Shown piece by piece: positions 45,887-57,974 of a DNA stretch of 64,000 nt; position 1 is the stretch's first letter, and each line of letters opens with the position of its first letter. A program made the position numbers and the translations under genes. The stretch spans positions 79,501-143,500 of the forward strand of contig JAVKOQ010000019.1 in assembly GCA_031835245.1 (NCBI GenBank). The letters run 5' to 3'. Below the pieces are notes generated by a model. It did not search any database. It was not told the origin of the DNA and saw nothing but the letters and a program-made list of their open reading frames with translations. This DNA is from Balamuthia mandrillaris. Taxonomy: Eukaryota > Discosea > Longamoebia > Balamuthiidae.

Positions 45887-46508
45887 CTGCTACCCTTTTT
45901 TTTCCTCCTTGAGTACACAAGCTAATAGCCCTAATATGTTTTCCTCAATTATCTGTCGACAATTTATTCCACGAAAAAATTGGAAAATCTCCCAACCGAA
46001 ATCAACGACTCCTCAAACATAATAGGTGTTATCCTGTTTTTGGTGATTTTGTTTTCCAGTAAACTTCCTTGTTTGGTTTTGGCGGTAAAAACGGACGGAG
46101 AATTGTTTGCGAAAAAAAAAAAGCAAACAACAGAAAAAAAAACGTAGTAGCAAGGAAGAGAGAAAGAGAGAGTCGGGTGAAAAGGGACAACACCACACAA
46201 TAGCCAGGAGCTGTTGTTGCGGTTGTTTAGTATTTATTTATTTTTTTTTTGGGGGGGTCGTTCAATCTCTCCCCCTCCCGTCTATCTCTGATTTTTATTT
46301 ATTTATTTATTTATTTATTTTTATTTGACGACTTTCCAAAGAAACATCTTTTTTCCACGAATATTCCGAACGGTTGGTCGCTACACAGCGCAAGGCTTCA
46401 CATTACGCTCTTTGATTTTCCTCATCTGAATCTTCATCTACATCGCACTTCCTCTTCTGTTTATTTTCACTTTTTGATTTATCATTTTGGCCTCGACGAA
46501 TTGTGATC
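45887..46508. promoter_or_regulatory. Divergent promoter region between DDX51 and the FG-repeat gene, with GTCGACAATT
   Basis: 622 bp, AT-rich. CTGTCGACAATTTATT at 45953-45968 lies 68 bp upstream of the DDX51 start. Later parts contain A-runs, a (TTTA)n run at 46286-46325 and T-rich stretches. No further gene was recognised. Confidence 0.55.
45955..45964 (+). promoter_or_regulatory. Candidate promoter motif GTCGACAATT (DDX51 / FG-repeat gene)
   Basis: Sits 68 bp upstream of the DDX51 start (minus strand) and 545 bp upstream of the FG-repeat gene start. Confidence 0.45.
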
Positions 46509-49500
46509 ATGTTGGAGGTTTTGCTGTTCGGGGTCCTGCTGGTTGTAGGCGGCCTGTTGGTTGCCCGACTAACTGGCATCCTGCCCTCCTCTCAGCCTTC
46601 CAAAGTGTACGGACTCTGCTCTTCTTTTTTCTCACATTCTCTTGTCTCTCTCTCTCTCTTCTCTCCCTTTAAATTTAGTGAGAAGTAGACTAACTGTTCT
46701 CAAAACTGTAGGAAGGGAATGGCCGTCCGTCGCAAGAACGGAGTTTTGGAGAAAGCACATTTGCCGTCTTCCGCAGGCCGCCAGCTACGGCGTAGAGGCG
46801 GAGCTCCCACAGCCACCTCTCAACTCTATGAGCTGTCAGCCGCTCCACAACAACAATACCACCAGCAATACGACCAAAGAGGCCCTTCTTCGGTCACGAA
46901 ACCAGCTGCTGGCGCAGCTTCTCCCTATTATGCTTCACTCTCTTCTTCTGTTCCGGCAATGAAGTCCTTCCCTAGCGAACCTCCTTCCCCCTCTGTCTTG
47001 TCGCCGTACTTTTCTTCTTCGTGGGAGAAAGTGGGCTCTGTGGGTTCTTCTGGTGGGGCTGCCCCGTTCTCTTCGCCCCTCTATCATCCCATCAAGAAGA
47101 AGAAGGATGAGCTAGAGAAACTTACATCTCCCATTTTTCATCAACACGACGAACCTTATCGGCCTGAACGTTATGAACCTCTTGCTTTCTCTCAACGCAG
47201 CGCCGAGTTTTATTACGATGAGGACGAAGCGGAAGAAGACGAAAATGAAGAAAGAGAGACAACGGATGTCATCAATAACAAAAACACGCCTCGCAAATCG
47301 CTCATCGAAACATTGATGGAAGATGAATCGGCCAACAACAGAGAGGATTACTTCAAGTCTTCTCGATCAAACTCGCCAAAGCCAACGATCACAATAAAAG
47401 ACGCAGAAAACAACCTCCCAGCAAAGTCAAGAATGGATTCCAACCGCAAACGTCGTATCATCGAGGAGAACGGCTTGCCTCTGGAGTCAAAAAAAAAGGC
47501 TCGTGGCACTCCATTCCAACAGCAACCAAGAGGACAAGGCGCCAAACGAAGAATATCTAGCAGCAAATCGGGCTCTCCTACCAGCGAGAGCTCCACCAAA
47601 CGAACTAAACCTCTGACCGTTGGCGAAGCAGGTGAACCAGAAACAGAAAGAGATAGAGAGGAGGAAGAAGAGCTGCAACACCGAACACCAGGAGTAAAAA
47701 GAAAGGCTGTAGCCGCTAGTCTGGGTTCTCCGCAACGGCCGACACCCGCTACTACTCCCAGATCGCTTCCCAGTGATATAGCCACCACTACAAAGAGAAG
47801 AAGAGAAAGGGGATATGAAGAACGGGACCGAGAACGAGAACAAGAACGTGAAAAACGACCTTCCAAATACCTTCGTGATGCAGATGATGATGTTCAAAGA
47901 GACCCTGAAGTGGCCGCCACCGTCACCAAACGTAATCGCATGAATGTTTTGAAGCAAGTGCTGCTCAAGTCCTCTCAACAAAGAAGCATGTTCGACGCTG
48001 CTTCTGGTCCTTCTACTCCTATTGCCACTTTGAAATCTTCATCATCCTCGTCGTCAGCAGAAAGCGCCACATCTACCCCAACCACCTCCACAGCAACCAC
48101 AGTCACAGCACCCCAGCAAGTTAAAGAGGAACAACGAACTCCCGCCACTCCAGAAGAGCATGAGCAAAGTAAAGAGGATTATAAGCCGTCATCGAGCGAG
48201 ACACCTGTTGCCCTCTCCCAAAGAGATTCTTTTGCATCTTCTCCAGCCATCACCGGAACACCCAAAAACAGACTTAGATTTTCCTCTAAAAGGCCAACAG
48301 CTACCACACCGTCATCACTATCGCAAGGCACTCCCGCCAGCTCGACTAGCACGAGCGACAACCCTGCAACGAAACAGAAGCAGACGAAGCCCGAGAAAGA
48401 AAGTCCTGCGACCAAGGAAGAAGACGAAGAAGCAGAAGACAAAAGAGTTTTGTCACTCCTGCAATCCGCCTCTGATCTTGCCAAGAAAAAGGAACAACAA
48501 GCCAAGGAAGAGGAACAGGCCAAACAACGAGAGACGCCCAAGCCTTTGATCACATTGAAGAAGAAAGAAGAGCCTCCTTCCGCCGAGCAGCAACCTCCTG
48601 TTATTGCAACGATGCCTATCCCTGCTGGGGCTGCCATTTCTACCTCCTCTCAACAACAACCACAACCACTTGCTGTTGCTGCTCCCGCAGCTCCTGCTAC
48701 CAGCGGATTCGTCTTTCCCGGTCCAACGACATCTGCTCCACAACCTCAACAACAGCAGCAGCAAGCCGCTGTCCCGACCGCCTCTTCATTTACCTTTGGA
48801 GGAGCTCCAACCCCTTCTTCTTCATCCGCTCTCTCCCGCTCTACGCCTGCTACCTCTGCTGGAGCAACTGCCGGATTCGCTTTGCCATCATCGTCAACCG
48901 GGTCCCTGTCGGCGTCGACCCCTTCTCTGTCCACCACTCCCTCTTCCTCGACTGTTTTCGCTCCGTCTTCCTTTACCACTACTGCCAACAAACCGGCTTC
49001 TTCTACCCCATTCTTTGGTGCATCCTCCACACCTGCTTTCGGCGCGCCTTCCTCCTCGTCCGCCTTTGGGGCATCTTCCACACCTGCTACCTCCTCCACG
49101 CCAGCCTTTGGCGCCTCCTCTACACCTGCATTTGGCGCTTCCTCCTCCTCCACACCATCTTCCACTCCTACCTTTGGTACACCATCATCGAGTTCTGCTT
49201 CAGCGTTTGGAGCATCCTCCACACCAGCCTTCGGTGCCTCTACACAAGCCTTTGGTGCCCCTACACCAGCCTTTGGTGCCTCCTCTGCTCCTTCCTTCGG
49301 AGCTCCTTCCTCCACTCCAGCCTTCGGTGCCTCTTCCTCAACACCAGCTTTCGGCACCCCCTCTACGCCAGCCTTTGGTTCTACCTCTTCCTCAACACCA
49401 GCGTTTGGTGCTTCCTCTACGCCAGCTTTCGGCGCATCCTCCACACCTGCTTTTGGTGCTCCGTCTTCCACCAAACCAGCTTTCGGCGCATCCTCAACAC

Positions 49501-50039
49501 CAGCCTTTGGTGCTTCCTCTACATCTGCCTTTGGCACATCCTCTACACCTGCTTTCGGCGCATCCTCTACACCTGCCTTTGGTGCTTCCTCTACACCTGC
49601 CTTTGGCGCATCTTCTACACCAGCGTTTGGTGCTTCCTCTATTCCTGCTTTCGGCAGCTCCGCTACCCCTGCTTTCGGTGCTTCCTCTTCCTCTACCCCT
49701 GCTTTCGGCGCATCCTCCACACCAGCCTTTGGTGCCTCCTCTGCTCCTTCCTTTGGAGCTCCTTCCTCAACACCAGCCTTTGGTTCTTCTGCATCCTTTG
49801 GAGCTCCTTCCTCAACGTCGGCCTTTGGTGGCTCTTCCTTTGGCGCTCCCTCCTCCGCCGCTCCCGCTTTCGGTGCTCCTCCGTCCTCAAAACCCACCTC
49901 CTCAGGTTCATCGGTGGCAGCTGCATTGGCTGAATCCACTGGTGGCGGGGCTGGCTTTTCCGCCGGATCGAGCGGCGGTAGCAGTGGTGGCAGCCGTGGT
50001 CGAAGAGGAGGTGCTCGGGGCCGAAGAGGAAGAAGATAA
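46509..50039 (+). CDS. Membrane-anchored FG-repeat nucleoporin-like protein, POM121-like (1141 residues)
   Basis: Exons 46509-46606 and 46712-50039 join in phase (3426 nt). Exon 1 encodes a single N-terminal membrane span ([23 protein letters not shown]), followed at once by a basic cluster (AVRRKNG). Residues about 50-680 are disordered, Ser/Pro/Lys/Glu-rich, with several NLS-like clusters (KPTAT... [23 protein letters not shown]). From about 690 to 1110 the sequence is FG repeats of the form [15 protein letters not shown], with about 45 FG dipeptides. The C-terminus is Gly/Arg-rich ([13 protein letters not shown]). FG repeats bind transport receptors in the nuclear pore. The layout of a short N-terminal span, basic linker and C-terminal FG region is that of vertebrate POM121. 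Whether it is a true homologue or convergent cannot be decided from sequence alone. Confidence 0.85.
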
Positions 50040-50455
50040 GATGGCAACGAAGCAAGCAAACATTCAACAGTGGCCGCTTTTCCCCTTCAAACGGAAACGT
50101 CATGAGAGACGAAAGGAACGACAGGAACCGCACTTGCTTGGGAAAGAAAAGAAAAAAAAAACAATGGGTATCGTCGCCATCAGCATCGTCATCGGCTTTG
50201 TTTTTTTGAGCTTTATTGGGAACGCTCTCGCTGCTGTATCATTTTTTTCTTTTTTGTTTCTTTTTGTTTTTTCACTCCGCATCAGAAAAAGACAAAGGGT
50301 CTCTTTTCTGTTTTACTTTTTTTTTATTAAAAGAAATTATTTCGTATTAAAATACAACAAAAAAAACTTTTAACCAAAAAAAAAAAAAACATTTGTGTAG
50401 TTTTTTTGCTTTGCTTGGGCATCTTTCTTGCTGTGCTCTTATCTCGCTTTTTTTA
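50040..50455. other. Intergenic region between two convergent genes, T-rich
   Basis: 416 bp holding the 3' UTRs of the FG-repeat gene and the disordered-protein gene. It has several T-runs of 8 to 11 nt and ATTAAA-like words near 50325-50350. Open frames here are extensions of out-of-frame FG-region ORFs. No gene seen. Confidence 0.6.
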
Positions 50456-52519
50456 TTATTTGTCTTGTATCTTCTCTTTATATCGTTCTTTTTTCCGTTG
50501 TTGCTGTTCTGCGGGTGCTCGTTGGTCGTCATCTCGAGCAGAAGAGGGGGGAGAAGCGGGGGGAGGTGGCTGGGACGTTGTCCTGGCGTTCTCTGCTCTG
50601 GCTTTGCGTCTGCCTCGCCGCCTTCTTTGTGGGGGTTCGCCAGGAATCCTCTTCCTCTTGGGTGCCTTTTGGAAGTGAAGCCCAACCCCCAAGGAGGGCA
50701 GCGATGGCGTGGAGGAGGTTGTGGAGGAGGAGGAGGATGACAGAGTTGATGGTGGTGTTAGCGAGGAGGACGAAGAAGAAGGAAGAGAAGAGGTGGGAGG
50801 CAGAGAAGTGAGGAAAGAGAAAGATGCTTGTTGGAGACTTTCAACCGCCTGACGGGGAGGGGGAAGGGTACCCGCCAGCTGACGAACGTAACTACCAAAC
50901 GCTCCTCCTTTATGTGTTGTAGCAGCGGCATGTCGAGCACTACTAACAAACATTGTTGTGGTTGTTGTGGTCGTACTTTGAGGTATTTGCTTTGCAGGAA
51001 GAGAAGAAGATGGAGGTGGAGGTGAAGGTGAAGGGGAGGAAAACGGTAAAGAGGAATAGGAGGAAGAAACGGAATAAGAAGAATGAGGAGGTGGGTGATG
51101 GTGGTGATGGTGATAAGTTGGAGGAAGTGATAATTCGGGGGGAGAAACGACTGTTGGTGGATGTTCGACAAGGCTGGCAGCAAGCTGTGGAGAAGAGGAA
51201 GAGGAACGGGAGAAGGAAGCAGAAGAAGCGAGATCTATGGCGTCGGAAGAGGAAGCGGGCGCAGAAGAAGAGGAAGACGTGACAGTGGTTGAAGGAGTTA
51301 TTGTTGTTGGAATGGGAGGCCGTTCTTCTCTTACAGGATAGGAGGCGGGCGAGGAGCAGGCCGACGGTGGTGAGGGCAGAGAAGGTAGCATGGAGGTAGC
51401 GATGGACATATTCTCGAGGAAGTTGAGATTCTCCAACGCTGCAGAAGACAAGGTAGGAGAGAAGGAGAACGAAGAGGACGACAGGGAAGTCATGGCCACT
51501 GTGGAGCTTGGGGGAACAAGGGAGGGTATGATAAACGGAGTTGCCGTAGGGGAGGAAGGAGGAGAAGCAGTGGCCCTCATCCTCAGGAACCTGGCGCCAG
51601 AAGCTGCTGCGGCCAAGGCCACTTCCATGGGCAGGTCCGGGTGCTCCCCCAACAAAGATGACAACGAGGCGGTGGAGTGCGGATCAACCACGACGCTGGG
51701 CAGGGCGTTCAAAGAGGAGCTAACCGTCGCGGACAACGTGCCACTGCCAAGCTCCGAGGAAGAGGCGGAGGCGTTGATGGACAACGCCAGAGCCGTGGCC
51801 TCCAGCGTGGCCATGAGCTCCACTGCCGTTTGTTGTTCCGTGCCGGTGATCACCGCTGCTGCCGTCGTGGAAGATGACGGGGCCATCAAGGTTGTCGCAC
51901 TCACCGGAGGGGGATGAGGAGGGCTGACCCTCATCCCCAGTCCCAAACCAGCCTCACCCGTCGTGGAGGTGAGGGTGGGGAAAGCAGAAGGGGAGGCAAA
52001 GTCGAGAGGAGGAGGGGGAGCAAAGTGCCGGAGAGAAGCGGAGGAGGAAGCAGGATGGGGTGAGAGATCATCGTCACCCCCCAAGACATTGACGCCACCG
52101 ACGGTTGTCGTTGCTGTGGAGGAGCCAAGAACGAGAAGGGAGGGTCCAAACGGCGACAAGGTGTAGGCGGTGGCAGCGGAAGGGGAGCTCTTGTCATGCT
52201 TGTCTGTCGTCATCTGGGAGGCTTGCTCGGATAGCCTGGTTTCAGGGGCTGGGAAGATAGGCTCGCTGGCAAAGGCAGGAGGCGAGAGCTGATATTGCAG
52301 GTGAAGCGGAAGAGGGGTGAAAGCGGTGGTCGTGGGTGCGGAGGAGGAGGAGGTGGTGATGATGGTGGGGGTGGATAGGTGGATGCCAGGGTAGTTTATG
52401 GCTCTGGTGGAGTGGAGGAGGGAAGAGGAGATGTGATAAGGGGAGGTTGTTTGGGAGCCATAGGACAGATCTTGTGGTGCAGGCACTGTCCTTCTTTCCT
52501 CCGGATCCATCCAACACAC
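50456..52519 (-). CDS. Large disordered Ser/Thr/Pro-rich protein with a basic AT-hook-like tail (687 residues)
   Basis: A single open exon from ATG 52519 (a second ATG nine bases in gives MDPEERRT) to TAG 50456. Nearly the whole protein is Ser/Thr/Pro/Ala-rich with no globular core, except a helix-prone segment at about 230-300 (VELMATLEATALALSIN, PMEVALAAAASGARFLRM). The last ~90 residues are basic: KRKRIPGEPPQRRRRGRRKA, then a Pro-rich stretch and KKERYKEKIQDK. RRRRGRRKA resembles an AT-hook or a strong nuclear signal, so a nuclear, perhaps transcription-related, protein is possible. Codon third positions are balanced and the frame is long for such composition, which supports coding. The FG gene ends 416 bp away, convergently. 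Confidence 0.65.
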   Translation of the reverse strand: MCWMDPEERRTVPAPQDLSYGSQTTSPYHISSSLLHSTRAINYPGIHLSTPTIITTSSSSAPTTTAFTPLPLHLQYQLSPPAFASEPIFPAPETRLSEQASQMTTDKHDKSSPSAATAYTLSPFGPSLLVLGSSTATTTVGGVNVLGGDDDLSPHPASSSASLRHFAPPPPLDFASPSAFPTLTSTTGEAGLGLGMRVSPPHPPPVSATTLMAPSSSTTAAAVITGTEQQTAVELMATLEATALALSINASASSSELGSGTLSATVSSSLNALPSVVVDPHSTASLSSLLGEHPDLPMEVALAAAASGARFLRMRATASPPSSPTATPFIIPSLVPPSSTVAMTSLSSSSFSFSPTLSSAALENLNFLENMSIATSMLPSLPSPPSACSSPASYPVREERPPIPTTITPSTTVTSSSSSAPASSSDAIDLASSASFSRSSSSSPQLAASLVEHPPTVVSPPELSLPPTYHHHHHHPPPHSSYSVSSSYSSLPFSSPSPSPPPPSSSLPAKQIPQSTTTTTTTMFVSSARHAAATTHKGGAFGSYVRQLAGTLPPPRQAVESLQQASFSFLTSLPPTSSLPSSSSSSLTPPSTLSSSSSSTTSSTPSLPSLGVGLHFQKAPKRKRIPGEPPQRRRRGRRKARAENARTTSQPPPPASPPSSARDDDQRAPAEQQQRKKERYKEKIQDK

Positions 52520-53322
52520 ACAATAAGATAGATAAGAAAATTAAATACCAATCCAACTTCTTTTTTTTTGTGTGTGTGTTCCTTAATGAACCAGAAAGAA
52601 GTGGGAAGGAGGAAAAAAAAAAGAAGGACAAGAGAGAAGAAAGAAAAAAAAGAAGAGAGACGGAGAGAAAAAAAAAAGGAGAGGCAATCCTCTTTTCTCT
52701 TCCTTCTCGTCTTATTCTTTTTTTTCCCTCTTGCTTCTTCTCACCCCCCGGAAGTTCAGCACAGCCCACACAGGGACAACTCGAATGATTTGTTTTTCTC
52801 TCTCTGTTGGGGTGTCATTCGGGGGTTCCCTTGGAAATAAATGAGTTCCGGTGATCTGTTGCGTGTTCAAAACGTTACCAGCAAATTCTTAAGAAAAGCG
52901 GAAATAAGAATAAGAACATGCCAGCATAAGGTAATCCCCGAGAACCCTGCCCTTATTTGCGATAGCGCCATTGGGCAGATTGCCCCCAAAAAGCGAGGCC
53001 ATCTGTGGTCCCCCCTTCTGCCAAGTGGAAAACTCGCTTCCGTTCCAGGCTCACCCCCCCACAAGTCAGTTCTCCTGCCAGGACGTTATTTCCTTTTTGT
53101 TTTCCCACCAAGGTCTAAGGTCTGGGAGGGGGGAGGGACAGGCCCGGTTCGTGGGCTCTTTGCTTGCAAGGGGTGAAATTAGCGGGGAATCCAGCCCTCA
53201 ACGTGCCTGAAATTCGGAGAGCAACAGGAAGAAAAGAGCCTCCTCTCCTCTTCTCCTCCTTTGGAGGCTGAGCTGAAGCGAGCGCTTAGTCTTTTGCAGT
53301 GGTTGAAAGACAAACCAACAGA
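52520..53322. promoter_or_regulatory. Intergenic region between the disordered-protein gene and the universal stress gene
   Basis: 803 bp. It starts with A/G-rich tracts (52600-52690). A GC-richer stretch at 52840-53180 keeps an open frame of 111 codons (SNVTSKFLRKAEIRIRT-type sequence), but with no homology, and I leave it uncalled. The last 150 bp before ATG 53323 contain no motif I recognise. Confidence 0.5.
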
Positions 53323-54154
53323 ATGAATTACATGGTTGCGCTGGACGGCTCGCGCCACTCGGAGGCGGCTTTGGAGACGGCGCTGGAGATGGTGGACCCC
53401 GCCAAGGACCGGCTGCACCTGGTGGCGGTGGTGGAGGAGCGCAGCGCCTTCAGCCTCCTCCCCTTTCTTGGTGGCGGCAGCAGCGAGGAGGAGAGCCCTG
53501 AAGAGCAGGACAGGCGCGCTCGTCGGTTGCTGGTGCGCTCGGCCAAACGCTGCGAGAGGAAACACGCGGGGTCGCATGCTTTGTCTGTCAAGGAGGAAGG
53601 GACAGGGGCTCGCTTTCGCAGAGGCCAAAACCTTCATTTGTTGTTGACCAGAGGGCAACACGTGGGGTGGTCTTTGTGTCGTGTGGTGGAGAAGAAAGGG
53701 ATCGACTGCCTTATCATCGGAAGAAGAGGTCTCACTGGGTTTCAGGTATCGTGTTTTTGTTTGCTGTGGAAAGGAATACTAACCACAAGACAACGTAAAG
53801 CGAGCAATGGCCGGTTCGACTTCGCGTTATTGCATGGAGAATGCTGAGTGCAACGTGTACGTGGTGAAAGGGGAGTACCTGCCCGAAAAGCATGACTCGC
53901 TGGCAGAGGTCGTGGACGCGGAGGAGAAGGAGCGGAGGAGAAGAATGAGCGGCGCAGAGGCGGAAGCAGAACAGGAGCCGGGTGATGAGGAGAGAGACAA
54001 ACACAGGCAGGAGACGCTGGCGCGACTGAACGCCCAGGTGAGGGAGGTCGGCGGACAATACGAAGAGAGAGAAATAGAAGACGTGTCCATACACTCGGAT
54101 GACGAAGAAGAGGAAGGAGGAGAAGAAGCCGGCACCGAAGAGGCCACAAAGTAA
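53323..54154 (+). CDS. Universal stress protein (UspA-fold) with an acidic C-terminal extension (258 residues)
   Basis: Exons 53323-53745 and 53801-54154 join in phase 0. The N-terminal strand MNYMVALDGSRHSEAALETALEM and LHLVAVVEE are typical of the Usp fold (V-A-x-D-G-S start). The nucleotide-binding region near the end is KKGIDCLIIGRRGLTGFQRAMAGSTSRYCMENAECNVYVVKG, split by the intron, matching the G-2x-G-9x-G-S/T pattern of ATP-binding Usps (GRRG...GSTSRY). The middle is less conserved, so a missed small intron there is possible. After residue 165 comes a Glu/Asp/Arg-rich tail of about 95 residues, likely disordered. The substrate and role are unknown. Confidence 0.85.
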
Positions 54155-54289
54155 CTTTTTGGTTCACAAGTCGTGCAGTTTTTGACCTAAAAATCAGCCC
54201 AATCATACCTTCAGTGCACAGAAACTGCAATTTTAGTGCAGAGTTTGAGCAGTAAAAAGTGTAGCAGCGAAGAAAGTTAACTCGTTTTG

Positions 54290-56589
<2,300 letters not shown>

Positions 56590-57417
56590 ACAAGGCCTGG
56601 CCTCGTGTCCAGAGACTCGGTGTTTACGCGTTACCCGTGGACAAACTTTGGCTTTGCTTCAAGGTGCATCATTTTTGTAGACAAAGAAAAAGAAAGAAAA
56701 AGAAAGAATGGGAAGGCGCATCGTGTGCCTTGCTCCTTCCGTTGCTGGAGGACTAATGGGTTGGTTTTGTTCGTTGTTCTTCCAAGACCCTCTAAAAGTA
56801 AGCTGACAAAAAATGTTCATCACTCAGTGGGAGGTCTCACCATTGCTGCTCTGATTCGGAGCAGGGACCTCCGTTCCATCTCCTGCGAGAGCCTCTATCA
56901 CACCTGGACCTTCGTGCTGGTCTCCTTGTTCGTGGTAGCCGTGGCGGGCACCCTGGCCACCATGGCTGTCGTCTCCTTCCTCATCGGTTGGAAGGTGGAG
57001 CAGCGGCGACGCTTCCGCCTGCTGCCCTTTCTCCTCAGCGCTCGCCTCTACTCGGCCCGTGAAAGACGCGGCCACGCGCTACGCTTCCTGCTGCCCCTGT
57101 GCTTCCTCTTCTTTGTGATGCCCGGGGTCAGCGCTTGGGGAATGTACATCTTGACGAGCGTGGGGCAGGACTCGGTCTGCGAGGAGGCTCTCACCGGGGA
57201 TAGGCTCTGCCAGCAGCGCGCCCTCATTTGTGAGCTCACCACCCTGCACGGCCTCACGCTGATCTACACCATGTTGGGGCTGGTCCCTTTGGGGGCCATC
57301 CTGTTCTTTGTGGCGTTTGCGGGGTTGTTGATGCCGTGTGTGATGTTGGAGGTGTGGTGGAAGGAGAAGACAGAGGCTAGGCTGGAGGAGGAGAACTTTA
57401 CGTTACTTTCCTCGTGA
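56590..57417 (+). CDS. Unknown three- to four-span membrane protein; 5' exon unresolved
   Basis: The coding frame is certain from about 56827 to the TGA at 57415-57417. It encodes LTIAALIRSRDLRSISCESLYHTWT, then spans FVLVSLFVVAVAGTLATMAVVSFLI, LRFLLPLCFLFFVMPGVSAWGMYIL and LIYTMLGLVPLGAILFFVAFAGLLMP, with basic loops (GWKVEQRRRFR) on one side. No ATG exists in this frame before the second residue of the first span, so the start must lie in an upstream exon. Two candidates are ATG 56585, which overlaps the PUS1 stop and runs to a possible donor at 56662, and ATG 56757 (MGWFCSLFFQDPLK), which would need an implausibly small intron. A Cys pair (CEEALTGDRLC) faces the lumen. No family was recognised. 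Confidence 0.6.
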   Translation, partial: TRPGLVSRDSVFTRYPWTNFGFASRCIIFVDKEKERKRKNGKAHRVPCSFRCWRTNGLVLFVVLPRPSKSKLTKNVHHSVGGLTIAALIRSRDLRSISCESLYHTWTFVLVSLFVVAVAGTLATMAVVSFLIGWKVEQRRRFRLLPFLLSARLYSARERRGHALRFLLPLCFLFFVMPGVSAWGMYILTSVGQDSVCEEALTGDRLCQQRALICELTTLHGLTLIYTMLGLVPLGAILFFVAFAGLLMPCVMLEVWWKEKTEARLEEENFTLLSS

Positions 57418-57910
57418 GACGCTCTCCTCCTGTTTTGTGTTGTTAAGAGTGGTGGTGGGTTTCGATGAAACTTTTTTTTTCCTCCCTTCTTTTTTTTTCT
57501 TATTTAAAATAACTTTTTGTTTCGGTGTTGTAAAAAGCTTTTATTGAAACATGATAGCCTTTCGGCTCTCTCCCTCTCACCCAGAGCTCTTCTCTCCACC
57601 TCTCTCTGCCACACCCCCCCCAATCCGGTGTCCGTGTCCTCCCGCGCAGGCAGGTTACTCCCTTTCTTGCTTTCTTTCTTTCCTGTCATTCTTCTCTCTC
57701 TTTGGCCCAAAGCCCAAAAACCGATAATTCTAATATTTTCTACGAAATATTGATAATAAAAAGACAGCAAATCGGCATGGATTAGCCGGAAATGTTGAAA
57801 AGTTGGAAAAGTGGGCCTAAAAAAAGGCAAAGCAGGAAAAAAATAACAAATATTTTTTTTGTTTCCCCCTTGTGGCCACTTTTGAGGTTTAAAAAAAAAA
57901 CTAAGTAGCG

Positions 57911-57951
<41 letters not shown>

Positions 57952-57974
57952 AAGAAAAGGAGAGGCACGATACG
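57418..57974. promoter_or_regulatory. Intergenic region upstream of the RRM gene
   Basis: 557 bp with T-runs near 57471-57500, pyrimidine-rich stretches at 57560-57700 and a (GA)n run at 57915-57944 that ends 30 bp before ATG 57975. It holds the 3' UTR of the membrane protein and the RRM promoter. No further gene seen. Confidence 0.55.

Noticed and set aside
48604-50373. A 589-codon plus-strand ORF and a 437-codon minus-strand ORF over the FG region
   Set aside because: The FG repeat DNA has a strict three-base pattern that leaves other frames open. Their Leu/Pro-rich or Ala/Glu/Pro-rich translations have no domain, while the third frame gives clear FG repeats.
52841-53176. A 111-codon ORF upstream of the universal stress gene
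   Set aside because: No homology, no hydrophobic core pattern and no splice partner; it most likely lies in the promoter or a UTR.
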